From: Lachnospiraceae bacterium
Lineage (GTDB): Bacteria; Bacillota; Clostridia; Lachnospirales; Lachnospiraceae
Length of the DNA: 48,014 nucleotides
Reading direction: 5' to 3'
Assembly (NCBI GenBank): GCA_017513005.1
Contig: JAFWDM010000087.1
Span: 1-48,014 of the forward strand
Of the stretch, positions 8,181 through 17,402 are shown piece after piece (position 1 is the first letter of the stretch; every line of letters starts with the position of its first letter). The notes under the pieces were generated by a model. It had not been told where the DNA came from and ran no database searches. It was given only the letters and a program-made list of their open reading frames with translations. The translations under genes and the position numbers were made by a program.

Positions 8181-9449
8181 TCAGCTTTCGTCTGCGGCAA
8201 TCAAAAGGTCTGCCCCGTCATCAGTTTCGTCCGCGGCGGCTGACAGGTCTGTCCCGTCAGCAGTTTCGTCCTCCCCGGCCCCTGACTGCTCCGGATCGGA
8301 ATCCATCTCCGGATCCTCCTCCCGGTCATAGTCCTCGTATTCTTCGTACTCCTCGTACTCGTCCTCATCGTCGCCGAAATAGTCTTCGTAGCGGAAGCCG
8401 GGCGCATCCTTCGCCTGGGTCTCGTTCTTGATATCGATCTTGTACCCGGTCAGACGGGCGGCAAGGCGGGCATTCTGTCCTTCTTTGCCGATCGCAAGAG
8501 AGAGCTGGTAGTCCGGAACGACGACCTTTGCGATCTTTTCCTCCGGATCCGCAAAAACGGCGACAACATTTGCGGGGGAGAGGGCATTCTGTATAAAGTT
8601 TCCGGGATTCTCATCCCAGACGACGATATCGATCTTTTCCCCGCGGAGCTCGTCCACGATATTGTTGACACGCGCGCCGTTGCTGCCGACGCAGGCGCCG
8701 ATCGGATCCACATTCGGATCATTGGACCGCACCGCGATCTTGGTACGGCTCCCGGCTTCGCGCGCGATACTCATGATCTCGATCACACCGTCCCTGACTT
8801 CCGCGACTTCCTGCTCGAAGAGCCTGCGGACCAGATCCGGATGCGTCCGGCTCACCAGGATCCTGGGGCCCCGGTTCGTCGTACGCACTTCCAGAATGAA
8901 GACCTTGACCCGGTCCGTGGGATGCAGGTGCTCACCGGGAACCTGCTCCTTTTCATTGAGCATACCGTCGGCCTTGCCCAGGTTCACGCTGATATTGCGG
9001 CCGATCTGGCGCTGTACGATTCCCGTGATGATATCCCTCTGTTTTTCTATATAGTAATCATAGATGACGCTCCGCTCCTCTTCGCGGATCTTCTGCATGA
9101 TCACATTCTTGGCGATCTGGGTCGCGATGCGGCCGAAGTCTTTGCTGTCGATATCCACGCGCACGATATCACCGACCCGGACATCCTTCCGGAGCTTTAC
9201 CGCGTCATCCAGGCAGATCTGCTCGAGGTCATCCTCCACATCCTCCGGAAGCTCGACGACGGTCTTCTCCGCAAAGCAGGCATAGTCAAACGATTCTCTG
9301 TCCACTTCCACCCTGATGTTCTCCGCCTTGCCGAAATGGCTCTTGCACGCAGTCATCAGTGCATTCTCAATTGCCTCAAACAAAGTCTCGCTGCTGATGT
9401 TCTTTTCTTTCTCCAGGGCGAGTATCGCCTCTTTCAACTCAGTGTTCAT
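8181..9449 (-). CDS. nusA: Transcription termination/antitermination factor NusA
   Basis: Binds RNA polymerase and nascent RNA and modulates pausing, termination and antitermination. The N-terminal RNAP-binding domain begins [19 protein letters not shown]. The S1 domain is around 130-200. Two KH domains follow, with [20 protein letters not shown] and [20 protein letters not shown] carrying GxxG loops. The last 70 residues are strongly acidic (Asp/Glu/Tyr stretches) and end in 13-residue near-repeats DET(A/D)DG(T/A)DL. The Firmicutes length is normally about 350-400, so the tail is an extension. It follows rimP at 78 bp and starts the rest of the operon. NusA is a plausible effector of the terminator-like hairpin upstream of rimP. 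Confidence 0.96.
   Translation of the reverse strand: MNTELKEAILALEKEKNISSETLFEAIENALMTACKSHFGKAENIRVEVDRESFDYACFAEKTVVELPEDVEDDLEQICLDDAVKLRKDVRVGDIVRVDIDSKDFGRIATQIAKNVIMQKIREEERSVIYDYYIEKQRDIITGIVQRQIGRNISVNLGKADGMLNEKEQVPGEHLHPTDRVKVFILEVRTTNRGPRILVSRTHPDLVRRLFEQEVAEVRDGVIEIMSIAREAGSRTKIAVRSNDPNVDPIGACVGSNGARVNNIVDELRGEKIDIVVWDENPGNFIQNALSPANVVAVFADPEEKIAKVVVPDYQLSLAIGKEGQNARLAARLTGYKIDIKNETQAKDAPGFRYEDYFGDDEDEYEEYEEYEDYDREEDPEMDSDPEQSGAGEDETADGTDLSAAADETDDGADLLIAADES
8182..8270. repeat. 39-bp repeat in the nusA 3' end
   Basis: Copies beginning CAG(C)TTTCGTC at 8182, 8222 and 8261 (plus strand) are about 39-40 bp apart and encode the 13-residue near-repeats of the NusA tail. In the terminal copy one extra base (GAAAGCTGA against GAAACTGA) changes the frame so that the repeat itself supplies the TGA stop. 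Confidence 0.6.
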
Positions 9450-9527
9450 GCTGTCTCCTATTCCTAACAGTACAGGTCTGTTCTCCTGCTCCCCCGTGCG
9501 TCCTGCGTCTTCCCGGTCCGTAAGTTC

Positions 9528-10124
9528 TTAAAAGTCAAATGCCAGACGTATAGAGGCAATCGCTTTTCTCTCCAGGACCAGCTTCTGCAGCCCTTCCGGC
9601 TGCTCCGTGACGACCACTTCCTCCGGAGCCTGTGCAGCCCCGGTATTTTTCTTCTTACTGCTTTTTCCGCCTTTTTTTGCGGGCGCGGACAGAGTGACCT
9701 CTGCGAGCACCTCGATATGCTCCTCATCAAAGCCGGTCAGTTCCCCGACAAGATCCTTTTCTCCGGTCTGCGGAAGCGGACTGTACAGATGGACTTCCAC
9801 CTCCTGCCCGATGCTCTGCGCAAGATGCCGGTCCCTGGTCAGCGCACGGCCCAGACCCGGGCTCGACACGATCAGCGTGTAGGGATCTTTGAGAAAATCC
9901 TTCTCATCCAGAGCGTCCGAGAGCAGACGGCTGACATCCTCACAGTCATTGATCGTCACGCCCCCGTCCTTATCTATATAGACATTCAGATAATACTCCT
10001 GCCCCTCCCGCACATATTCGACATCATAGATCCGAATGCCGAACTGTCCGGCGATCGGAGCCGCGACCGCCTCGGCCAACTCTTCATACTGCTGCCGGCC
10101 GGATTTTCCGGACTTTTTTCCCAT
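9528..10124 (-). CDS. rimP: Ribosome maturation factor RimP
   Basis: Assists 30S assembly. Family features: YEELAEAVAAPIAGQFGIRIYDVEYV at the start, YYLNVYIDKDGGVTINDCE, then LSDALDEKDFLKDPYTLIVSSPGLGRAL, the RimP signature. The C-terminal SH3-like domain (GEKDLVGELTGFDEEHI) is interrupted by a Lys-rich, low-complexity stretch (about 150-170) before the final IASIRLAFDF. That makes it 198 residues, some 40 longer than common versions. TATGGAGAAAACAG precedes the ATG. It is the first gene of the operon and is preceded by a promoter, a leader ORF and a terminator-like hairpin. Confidence 0.93.
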   Translation of the reverse strand: MGKKSGKSGRQQYEELAEAVAAPIAGQFGIRIYDVEYVREGQEYYLNVYIDKDGGVTINDCEDVSRLLSDALDEKDFLKDPYTLIVSSPGLGRALTRDRHLAQSIGQEVEVHLYSPLPQTGEKDLVGELTGFDEEHIEVLAEVTLSAPAKKGGKSSKKKNTGAAQAPEEVVVTEQPEGLQKLVLERKAIASIRLAFDF

Positions 10125-10136
10125 CTGTTTTCTCCA

Positions 10137-10168
10137 TAAAAAAAGTGGACTTGCAGGCCCACTTTTTT
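10137..10168 (-). terminator. Terminator-like hairpin in the rimP leader (attenuator candidate)
   Basis: On the minus strand AAAAAAGTGG pairs with CCACTTTTTT around a 10-base loop, and seven T residues end the structure 12 bases before the rimP ATG. This is a textbook intrinsic terminator located inside the 5' leader of the operon. If it acts as one, most transcripts would stop before rimP unless read-through is promoted. Confidence 0.65.
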
Positions 10169-10241
10169 AATACTCTATTCTGTTATCCATGATAAAGCCT
10201 GCATTTTCTTTATCCAGTATATGTTCATGAAACCATTCCAT
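10167..10241 (-). CDS. Possible 24-codon leader peptide upstream of rimP
   Basis: An ATG at 10241 opens 24 codons (beginning MEWFHEHILDKENAG and ending RIEY) whose TAA (10167-10169) overlaps the 5' edge of the terminator hairpin. The whole ORF lies between the predicted transcription start and the hairpin, the arrangement of translation-sensing attenuators. Its ribosome binding site is weak (GAGAG about 8 bases upstream), and no run of one amino acid hints at a sensed tRNA. It may be a chance ORF. Confidence 0.3.
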   Translation of the reverse strand: MEWFHEHILDKENAGFIMDNRIEY

Positions 10242-10258
10242 ATAACATAACTCTCAGT

Positions 10259-10287
10259 ATAATAGCACAGCCGGATAAATAAAGCAA
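10259..10287 (-). promoter_or_regulatory. Promoter of the rimP-nusA-infB operon
   Basis: TTGCTT (10282-10287) and TATTAT (10259-10264) on the minus strand, separated by exactly 17 bp, give a good housekeeping-sigma promoter. Transcription would start near 10251, leaving a leader of about 125 nt that contains the short ORF and the hairpin. Confidence 0.65.
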
Positions 10288-10456
10288 GCAGAAAAAACGA
10301 TCGGTCCCGGACACTCCCGCCAGCCGCGTTTCCGCGGAAGGTTACTGCTCACACCCGCCCGGGAGCATGGCGTTTTTTCGCAGCCCTTGTTGCGGCGGAG
10401 CACTGATCGCTGCTGCGCCGTTAAAAGGCAGCAGAGTATAAAGGGGCAGATGTATA

Positions 10457-10485
10457 AAAAAGAAGAAGCAGATCTCTGCTTCTTC
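10457..10485 (-). terminator. Terminator of the tRNA-Glu gene
   Basis: On the minus strand GAAGAAGCAGA pairs with TCTGCTTCTTC around a two-base centre, followed by a run of T (10456-10460). It begins eight bases past the 3' end of the tRNA, so the tRNA is transcribed alone. Confidence 0.85.
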
Positions 10486-10492
10486 CTGATCG

Positions 10493-10564
10493 CAGCTCGT
10501 ACGGGAATCGAACCCATGATTCTGCCGTGAGAGGGCAGCGTCTTAACCCCTTGACCAACGAGCC
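10493..10564 (-). tRNA. tRNA-Glu (anticodon CTC)
   Basis: The minus-strand sequence starts GGCTCGTTGGTC and ends TTCCCGTACGAGCTG. The acceptor stem GGCTCGT/ACGAGCT (with a G-U pair at the end), D arm, anticodon stem CTGCC/GGCAG and T arm GGGTTCGATTCCC all form. The seven-base loop CTCTCAC gives anticodon CTC, reading GAG (Glu). The 3' CCA is not encoded and must be added. It has its own promoter and terminator. Confidence 0.93.
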
Positions 10565-10597
10565 TTATATTTTCCTGCGTTCCTCAACGCAAGACAT

Positions 10598-10626
10598 ATC
10601 ATAACAGAACCCTTCTCCAAACGCAA
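10598..10626 (-). promoter_or_regulatory. Promoter of tRNA-Glu
   Basis: TTGCGT (10621-10626) and TATGAT (10598-10603) on the minus strand with a 17-bp spacer. The start point would be about 30 bases upstream of the tRNA 5' end. Confidence 0.65.
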
Positions 10627-11047
10627 GCACTTTTTTCAAAATTTTTTTAAATCTTTTTTCGACGGCTCTTTTCACGCCGGGATCATCGCGTGCACTGTTC
10701 CTGCAGCAAGTGTATAATACAAGTATTAAATATAGGAAAAAACAGGCCCGGTCCGACGCCTAAAGCCCGGCCATACAGAATCCGGCCGCGCTCTTTTTAC
10801 ATAAACAAATAAAAAGATACAATTTGCATGTTTTTTTGTGCGAAACGGCAGTTTTCCACTGTTTTTCTTTGCATTTTTTGGTATTATAATATAATGAACT
10901 TTATATTTTATATTATTCTCTGCCGGACCGGTCCGTTTCGGCAGCGGGCACGCAGGCAGGATGCGGACTGTACCTGCATCGCACCGGCCGTGTCCGGTCT
11001 TCGCAGAGGATTATGCATACGATTTTGCATATAAGAAGGAGGGGCAA
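10627..11047 (+). promoter_or_regulatory. Upstream region of pyruvate carboxylase with candidate promoters
   Basis: No gene is visible in these 421 bp. The best plus-strand promoter is TTTGCA (10868-10873), 16 bp, TATAAT (10890-10895), with a second overlapping TATAAT at 10885-10890. Another TATAAT occurs near 10711 without a good -35. The surrounding sequence is very AT-rich from 10800 to 10920. The leader from 10900 to 11047 is about 140 nt. It ends in a strong ribosome binding site, AAGGAGGGG. No known riboswitch was recognised. Confidence 0.45.
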
Positions 11048-14000
11048 ATGGCAAAATTCCAAAAAGTACTTGTGGCAAACCGCGGTGAGATCGCGATGCG
11101 TGTCTTCCGCGCCTGCCACGACCTGGGACTCCAGACCGTCGCGATCTATTCCAACGAGGATACCTATTCGGCGTTCCGTACGGCTGCGGACGAGTCCTAC
11201 CTGATCGGCGAGAATGAGAGCCCTCTGGGCGCCTACCTCAATATCCCCAGGATCATCGAGCTCGCCAAGATGCACGACTGTGACGCGATCCATCCCGGCT
11301 ATGGCTTCCTGTCCGAAAACGGCGACTTCGCCCGTGCCTGCGAGCAGGCCGGCGTCAAGTTTATCGGACCTTCCTCCCGGATCCTGGATATGATGGGCGA
11401 CAAGCTCAGCGCCAAGCAGATGGCGATCGACTGCGATGTTCCCACGACACCCGGTACGAAGGATCCGCTTGCAAGCCGCGAAGAGGCGCAGAAGCTGGCG
11501 ATGGAGTTCGGTTTCCCGGTCATCCTGAAGGCAGCAGCAGGCGGCGGCGGCCGCGGCATGCGCCGCTGCGACAGCGTCGAGGAAGTCGGCACGAATTTCG
11601 ATCTCGTCAAGGCTGAGGCCCTCAAGTCCTTCGGCAACGGCGATATCTTTATGGAAAAATTCCTCGTGAACCCCAAGCACATCGAAGTGCATGTCCTGGC
11701 GGACGAGCACGGCCATGTGGCGCACCTCTTTGAGCGTGACTGTTCCCTGCAGCGCCGCTATCAGAAGGTCGTTGAGTTCACCCCCGCCTTCTCCGTCTCC
11801 GAGGAAGTCAAGAAGAAACTCTACCGCGACGCCGTCAAGATCACCAAGCACGTCGGTTACACCAACGCCGGCACGCTGGAGTTCCTGGTGGACAAGGATG
11901 AGAACTACTACTTCATCGAGATGAACCCCCGCATCCAGGTCGAGCACACCGTCACCGAGATGGTCACAGGCGTAGACCTCGTCCGCGCCCAGATCCTGGT
12001 CGCACAGGGCGAGCCTCTTTCCGATCCCCGGATCGGCATTGCCAAGCAGTCCGACCTGCACCTGGACGGCTTCGCGATCCAGTGCCGTGTCACGACAGAG
12101 GATCCCACCAACAACTTCGCACCCGACACGGGCCGCATCACCGGTTACCGCGTCTCGGGCGGCTTCGGCATCCGTATGGACGAGGCGACCGCCGGCACCG
12201 GCGCGACCATCTCTCCTTACTATGATTCCCTGCTCGTCAAGGTCACATCCTGGGACCGCACCTTCAAGGGTGTCTGTCGCAAGGCGCTGCGCGCGATCCG
12301 TGAAGTCCACGTCCGCGGCGTGAAGACAAACATCGCCTTCATCACCAATGTTCTCCAGAATGAGACATTCCAGGAAGGCAAGTGCTATACCAAGTTCATC
12401 GACGAGACTCCTTCCCTGTTCGAGATCCAGACCGGCGAGGACCGCGCGACCAAGATGCTCACCTACATCGCAGAGCGCACGATCCAGGAGAACAATGCGA
12501 ACTTCATCTATGAGCCCCCGAGATTCCCTCCGGTCACCGGCAATCGCAAGATGGGCCTCAAGCAGATGCTCGACGCGAAGGGCCCTGCAGAGGTCGCCAA
12601 GTGGGTCAAGAAACAGCAGAAGCTCCTCATCACCGACACGACCTGCCGCGATGCACACCAGTCCCTGCTGGGCACCCGTGTACGTACCCGCGACATCGTA
12701 AAGGGCATGGAAGGCACCAGCGAGATCCTGGCGGACGCCTTCTCCCTGGAGTGCTGGGGCGGCGCGACCTTCGACGTCGCCTACCGTTTCCTGCATGAGA
12801 CGCCCTGGGAGCGCCTGGATATCATCCGGGAGCGCTGCCCCAATGTCCTTCTGCAGATGCTGCTGCGCGGTTCCAACGGTGTCGGCTATACAAACTATCC
12901 CGACAACCTGATCCGCGAGTTCATCAAGGAAGCCGGCAGAAGCGGCATCGACGTCTTCCGCGTCTTCGATTCCCTCAACTGGGTCAAGGGCATGGAAGTC
13001 GCCATGGACGAAGTCCTCAACCAGGGCAAGATCCTCGAGGCAGCCGTCTGCTACACCGGTGATATCCTGGATCCCAACAACGACAAGTTCACACTCAAGT
13101 ACTACATCGATATGGCAAAGGAGCTGGAGAGCCGCGGCGCCCACATGCTGGCGATCAAGGATATGGCAGGCCTGCTCAAGCCTTATGCTGCGAAGAAGCT
13201 CATCACCGAGCTGCGCCAGGAGGTCGGCATCCCGATCCACCTGCACACCCACGACACTTCCGGCAACCAGGTGGCGACCTACCTGATGGCAGCCGAGGCC
13301 GGCGTCGACGTCGTCGACTGCGCGATCTCCTCCATGTCGTCCTTAACCTCCAACCCGTCCATGAACGCAGTGGTCGCTGCTCTGCAGGGCCAGCCCAGGG
13401 ATACGGGCCTGGATCTCGACCAGCTCCAGTACCTGACTGACTACTGGGCAGACGTCCGTCTGCGCTACGGCGAGTTCGAAGGCGGCATCAAGAGCCCCGC
13501 GACTGATATCTACCGCTATGAGATCCCCGGCGGCCAGTACACCAACCTCAAGCCGCAGGTCGAGAGCATGGGCCTTGGCAACCGCTTCACGGAAGTCAAG
13601 GAGAACTACCGCAAGGTCGACAAGATACTCGGCGGCATCACGAAGGTCACTCCTTCCTCCAAGATGGTCGGCGATCTGGCGATCTTCATGACCCAGAATG
13701 ACCTCACCCCCGAGAACATCGTCGAAAAGGGCAAGGATCTGGCATTCCCGGATTCCGTGGTCGATTACTTCTCCGGCATGATGGGCCAGCCTTCCTGGGG
13801 CTTCCCCAAGGATCTGCAGGAAGTCGTCCTCAAGGGCAAGGAAGCCATCACCTGCCGTCCCGGCGAACTGCTCGAGCCCATCAACTTCGAGACACTCAAG
13901 CAGGAAGTCGCGGCCTTCCAGCCTGACTACACCTGGCGGTCAGTCCTCTCCTACGCCCTCTATCCGAAGGTGTACAAAGACTTCGTCCAGTCCAAGGACC

Positions 14001-14461
14001 AGTACGGCTACATCATGTGTCTGGGCAGCCATGTCTTCTTCCACGGCCTTGCGATCGGCGAGACCAACAAGGTCAACATCGCCGACGGCCAGACCCTGGT
14101 TATCAAGTATCTTGGACCCGGCGAAGTGGACAAGGACGGTATGAGGACCATGTCCTTCGAACTGAACGGCATCCGCCGCGAGGTCAAGGTCGCTGATCCC
14201 GAGGCCCAGAAGCACATCGTCAAGGTTCCGATGGCGGATCCTGAGAACAAGAGCGAGATCGGCGCTTCCATCCCCGGCGCAGTCGCTGCGATCAATGTCA
14301 AGGTCGGCGACGTGGTCGAGGAAGGCCAGACCGTTATCACCATCGAGGCGATGAAGATGGAGACTGCGACCAGCGCACGCATGGCCGGTACCGTCAAGGA
14401 GATCTGCGTCGCAGAGGGCGACACCGTCAAGGGCGGCCAGCTCCTGATGCGGATCGAGTGA
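11048..14461 (+). CDS. pyc: Pyruvate carboxylase (biotin-dependent)
   Basis: Carboxylates pyruvate to oxaloacetate with ATP and bicarbonate, the anaplerotic supply for aspartate and for citrate synthase. The single 1137-residue chain holds all domains. Biotin carboxylase (1-450) has KVLVANRGEIAMRVFRAC, the ATP-grasp Gly loop KAAAGGGGRGM near 161 and FIEMNPRIQVEHTVTE. Carboxyltransferase starts with LLITDTTCRDAHQSLLGTR near 525. The biotinyl domain has EAMKMET with the biotinylated Lys about 1103. An in-frame extension to 10961 lacks family similarity; the chosen ATG follows AAGGAGGGG. Codon use is strongly biased (AAG, GAG, ATC, CTC), as in highly expressed genes. Confidence 0.97.
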   Translation: MAKFQKVLVANRGEIAMRVFRACHDLGLQTVAIYSNEDTYSAFRTAADESYLIGENESPLGAYLNIPRIIELAKMHDCDAIHPGYGFLSENGDFARACEQAGVKFIGPSSRILDMMGDKLSAKQMAIDCDVPTTPGTKDPLASREEAQKLAMEFGFPVILKAAAGGGGRGMRRCDSVEEVGTNFDLVKAEALKSFGNGDIFMEKFLVNPKHIEVHVLADEHGHVAHLFERDCSLQRRYQKVVEFTPAFSVSEEVKKKLYRDAVKITKHVGYTNAGTLEFLVDKDENYYFIEMNPRIQVEHTVTEMVTGVDLVRAQILVAQGEPLSDPRIGIAKQSDLHLDGFAIQCRVTTEDPTNNFAPDTGRITGYRVSGGFGIRMDEATAGTGATISPYYDSLLVKVTSWDRTFKGVCRKALRAIREVHVRGVKTNIAFITNVLQNETFQEGKCYTKFIDETPSLFEIQTGEDRATKMLTYIAERTIQENNANFIYEPPRFPPVTGNRKMGLKQMLDAKGPAEVAKWVKKQQKLLITDTTCRDAHQSLLGTRVRTRDIVKGMEGTSEILADAFSLECWGGATFDVAYRFLHETPWERLDIIRERCPNVLLQMLLRGSNGVGYTNYPDNLIREFIKEAGRSGIDVFRVFDSLNWVKGMEVAMDEVLNQGKILEAAVCYTGDILDPNNDKFTLKYYIDMAKELESRGAHMLAIKDMAGLLKPYAAKKLITELRQEVGIPIHLHTHDTSGNQVATYLMAAEAGVDVVDCAISSMSSLTSNPSMNAVVAALQGQPRDTGLDLDQLQYLTDYWADVRLRYGEFEGGIKSPATDIYRYEIPGGQYTNLKPQVESMGLGNRFTEVKENYRKVDKILGGITKVTPSSKMVGDLAIFMTQNDLTPENIVEKGKDLAFPDSVVDYFSGMMGQPSWGFPKDLQEVVLKGKEAITCRPGELLEPINFETLKQEVAAFQPDYTWRSVLSYALYPKVYKDFVQSKDQYGYIMCLGSHVFFHGLAIGETNKVNIADGQTLVIKYLGPGEVDKDGMRTMSFELNGIRREVKVADPEAQKHIVKVPMADPENKSEIGASIPGAVAAINVKVGDVVEEGQTVITIEAMKMETATSARMAGTVKEICVAEGDTVKGGQLLMRIE

Positions 14462-14514
14462 TCATACCCGGGACCTCTGTCTATCGCATCTATGTGATCT
14501 TATCTTTTCCGGAG

Positions 14515-14540
14515 CGTCACCGGGCTTTTGCCCGGTGACG
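14515..14540 (+). terminator. Hairpin after pyc
   Basis: CGTCACCGGGC pairs perfectly with GCCCGGTGACG around TTTT, about 55 bp past the pyc stop. No T run follows, so it may stabilise the transcript end, with the real termination at the second hairpin (14696-14717). Confidence 0.5.
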
Positions 14541-14590
14541 AAGGAAGAGCCCGGCTTTTCAGCCGCCTTCTTCCTGCCTTTCCCGAAAAG

Positions 14591-14690
14591 GCGTTAATGC
14601 TCTCCTGAAAAAAGCGTTAATGCTCTCCCGAAAAAGGCGTTAATGCTCTCCTGAAAAAAGCGTTAATGTTCTCCCGAAAAGACGTTAAAT
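14591..14690. repeat. 23-bp tandem repeat, five copies, between pyc and scrK
   Basis: GCGTTAATGCTCTCC units followed by a TGAAAAAA or CGAAAAAG spacer start at 14591, 14614, 14637, 14660 and about 14682, a regular 23-bp period with one 22-bp step. Units alternate between TGAAAAAA and CGAAAAAG, so the array probably grew by duplicating a 46-bp pair. It lies between the two terminator hairpins of convergent genes. Confidence 0.9.
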
Positions 14691-14725
14691 AAAAACAGCA
14701 CCGCCGCTGCGGTGCTGTTTTTTTT
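14690..14725. terminator. Bidirectional terminator between pyc and scrK
   Basis: CAGCACCGC (14696-14704) pairs with GCGGTGCTG (14709-14717). Eight T residues follow on the plus strand and an A run precedes it, so it can end both pyc and the convergent fructokinase transcript. Confidence 0.88.
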
Positions 14726-14785
14726 CCGGCTGCATTCCCCCGCCGATGCACGGGCAGGAATCAAAGCAGGCGCAGGCCCTGTTTT

Positions 14786-15769
14786 TTACCTGCCTGCAGC
14801 CTTGATATAAGCCTCTACCTCTTCCACTGTCGGCATAACACAGAGTGCGCCCTTTCTGGTCGTCACGAGGGAGGCGGCAGCATTGGCAAAGGTCAGAAGC
14901 TCATGGAGCTTTGCCTCGTCGAATCCATCAATGCCGTATTTGAGAACATGGTGAAGAGCGCTCGCGCAGAAGGTGTCACCGGCGCCGGTCGTCTCGATGG
15001 TGGCAGGATTCAGAAAGCCCTTTTCATAGGCTTCGATTCCGTGATAAAAAGCCTTGGAGCCATCAGGGCCGTAGGTGGCAAACACAAGCGGGATCTGATA
15101 CTGTTCGATGATTCTGTGGATCCCCTTGTCGAAATCCTCCTCCCCTGTCAGGAAGGTGATCTCATTGTCGGAGATTTTGAGGATATCGCACTGGCCGAGT
15201 CCCCAAGCGATCTTTTCCTTTGCCATCTCCTCGCTCTTCCAGAGGGGCGGGCGCAGGTTGGGATCGAAGGAGATGAGACAGCCGCTTTGTTTTGCGATGC
15301 TGACAGCCTCCAGGGTCGCCTCTTCGATCGATGCGTCTGTCATGGACAGGGTACCGAAATGAAAGATCCTTGTCCCCTCGATCAGAGCCGCGTGCTTTCG
15401 CACTTCCTCCTTCGTCAGCATGATGTCCGCACCGGGCTTTCTGTAGAAGGAAAAGTCACGGTCCCCGTTGGGGAGTTTTTCCACAAAAGCGAGCGTCGTG
15501 GGGATCTCATCGTCCATTTCGAGGCCGCTCATATCCAGCCCCTCTCCGGCAGCCCTGTCCCGCAGCATACGGCCGAACATGTCATTGCCGACCTTTCCGA
15601 TAAAGGCAGTCCTGCGGCCTGCTTTGGTCAGCATGGCGAGAACGTTGCAGGGCGCTCCGCCGGGATTCGCTTCAAAGAGCCCGTTTCCCTGCTCGCTCTG
15701 ACCATTCTGCGTGAAGTCGATCAGAAGCTCGCCCAGAGCCGTCACATCATAGTTTTTTTCGATACCCAT
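14786..15769 (-). CDS. scrK: Fructokinase, PfkB/ribokinase family
   Basis: Phosphorylates fructose to fructose 6-phosphate with ATP. It is 327 residues, normal for PfkB sugar kinases. The N-terminal GELLIDFTQNG and NPGGAPCNVLAMLTKAG (35-51) form the sugar-binding region. The PfkB signature TTGAGDTFCASAL (260-272) holds the anion hole and catalytic Asp265. The combination of GELLIDF, NPGGAP and the TTGAGDTF context points to fructokinase rather than ribokinase, though substrate cannot be proved from sequence. GAAAGGAG lies before the ATG. It is not beside sucrose or fructose transport genes here. Confidence 0.85.
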   Translation of the reverse strand: MGIEKNYDVTALGELLIDFTQNGQSEQGNGLFEANPGGAPCNVLAMLTKAGRRTAFIGKVGNDMFGRMLRDRAAGEGLDMSGLEMDDEIPTTLAFVEKLPNGDRDFSFYRKPGADIMLTKEEVRKHAALIEGTRIFHFGTLSMTDASIEEATLEAVSIAKQSGCLISFDPNLRPPLWKSEEMAKEKIAWGLGQCDILKISDNEITFLTGEEDFDKGIHRIIEQYQIPLVFATYGPDGSKAFYHGIEAYEKGFLNPATIETTGAGDTFCASALHHVLKYGIDGFDEAKLHELLTFANAAASLVTTRKGALCVMPTVEEVEAYIKAAGR

Positions 15770-15900
15770 GTCTTGCTCCTTTCAGGTATTACATATTCAG
15801 TCCGGTATTGCCGTGCCGGACAGCACGTGCCTGTGCACAGTGGCTGCTGTCGTTACTCTCCACGCCCCCCTGAAGGAGGAAAAGCACAATTTGCTGCAGG

Positions 15901-17265
15901 TCAGTTTTTGAAGCTGTGGATCGGAGCCGGGATCCTTCCGCGGCGGTTGACGAATTCATCACAGCCGAACCGGTTGACGGGGATGATCGGCGCATAGCCC
16001 AGCAGGCCGCCGAAATCCACCATCTCCCCGACGCCCTTCCCGATGACGGGAATGAGGCGGACAGCAGTCGTCTTCTGGTTGACCATGCCGATCGCCATCT
16101 CATCGGCAATGATCCCGGCGATGGTCGTCTCCTTCGTGTCGCCGGGGATCGCGATCATATCCAGGCCGACAGAGCAGACACAGGTCATGGCCTCGAGTTT
16201 CTCGAGCGTCAGTGCGCCGATCTCTGCCGCATGGATCATCCCGCGGTCCTCACTGACCGGAATAAAAGCACCGGAGAGGCCGCCCACATAGGACGATGCC
16301 ATGACCCCGCCCTTTTTGACCTGGTCGTTGAGGAGCGCCAGCGCCGCCGTCGTCCCGGGCGCGCCCGCGCTCTCGAGCCCCATCTCGCACAGGATATCCG
16401 CCACACTGTCACCGACCGCAGGGGTCGGGGCGAGGGAGAGGTCGATGATCCCGAAGGGAACGCCGAGCCGCCGGGAAGCCTCCCTGGCGACGAGCTGGCC
16501 GACGCGCGTGACCTTGAAGGCAGTCTTTTTGACCGTCTCGCACAGGACCTCGAAGTCCTCGCCATGCACCTTCTCCAGGGCCCGCTTGACGACACCGGGA
16601 CCGCTGACCCCGATATTCAGGATCCGGTCTGCCTCGGTCACGCCGTGGAAAGCACCTGCCATAAAGGGATTGTCGTCCGGCGCATTACAGAAGACGACCA
16701 GCTTGGCACAGCCGAAGGAATCCCTGTCGGCGGTCCGCTCTGCGGTCCTCTTGATGACGCTTCCCATCAGGCGCACCGCATCCATATCGATTCCGGTCTT
16801 CGTGGAACCGACGTTCACGCTCGCACACACGACATCTGTCCGGGCCAGCGCATCAGGGATCGACTCGATCAGCATGCGGTCCGCCTCTGTCATCCCCTTG
16901 GAGACCAGAGCCGAGTAACCGCCCAGGAAATTGACACCGACCTCCTTCGCCGCCCGGTCCAGCGTCTTTGCGATCGATACAAAATCATCGCTGCAGCGGC
17001 AGGCACTCCCGCCCGCAATGGCGATCGGTGTAATGGAGATACGCTTATTGACGATCGGGATACCGTACTCCCGCGTGATCTCCTCCCCGGTCCGCACCAG
17101 GTTGCACGCGCTGGTCGTGATCTTGTCGTAGATCTTTGTACGCAGCTTCGACAGGTCGTCGTCCGCACAGTCCAAAAGACTGATCCCCATCGTGATCGTT
17201 CGCACATCCAGATTTTCGCGGTCGATCATGGCATTTGTTTCTGCTACTTCTGAAAAATTAATCAT
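15901..17265 (-). CDS. UPF0210 (DUF711/PFL) family protein
   Basis: A 454-residue member of a conserved family without a firmly established reaction. The N-terminal [18 protein letters not shown] and [18 protein letters not shown], together with [42 protein letters not shown] and [12 protein letters not shown], match what is known of this family. It lies just after an ACT-domain protein (17403-17678); the two are usual neighbours in Firmicutes and may form a regulator-enzyme pair. The gap between them is 137 bp, with short GCACTGCTCT-like repeats. The gene is GC-rich with no anomalies. Confidence 0.88.
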   Translation of the reverse strand: MINFSEVAETNAMIDRENLDVRTITMGISLLDCADDDLSKLRTKIYDKITTSACNLVRTGEEITREYGIPIVNKRISITPIAIAGGSACRCSDDFVSIAKTLDRAAKEVGVNFLGGYSALVSKGMTEADRMLIESIPDALARTDVVCASVNVGSTKTGIDMDAVRLMGSVIKRTAERTADRDSFGCAKLVVFCNAPDDNPFMAGAFHGVTEADRILNIGVSGPGVVKRALEKVHGEDFEVLCETVKKTAFKVTRVGQLVAREASRRLGVPFGIIDLSLAPTPAVGDSVADILCEMGLESAGAPGTTAALALLNDQVKKGGVMASSYVGGLSGAFIPVSEDRGMIHAAEIGALTLEKLEAMTCVCSVGLDMIAIPGDTKETTIAGIIADEMAIGMVNQKTTAVRLIPVIGKGVGEMVDFGGLLGYAPIIPVNRFGCDEFVNRRGRIPAPIHSFKN

Positions 17266-17402
17266 GTATTTTCCCCAATATTCAAGACTGCACTGCTCTT
17301 ACGTCACTATTCCTGCGGCCATGCTCTTTCGGCACTGCTCTGACAGCAATGTTTTAACAAAACTGTCTGACTACACTGCCCTGCCTCATTCCGCAGTCCG
17401 GT

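Noticed and set aside
10961-11047. Upstream in-frame start of pyc (29 extra residues)
   Set aside because: The extra residues are unlike the family, and the ATG at 11048 has an excellent ribosome binding site.
10913-13252. 779-codon minus-strand ORF opposite pyc
   Set aside because: Mirror of the strongly biased pyc codons; the pyc frame has every expected motif.
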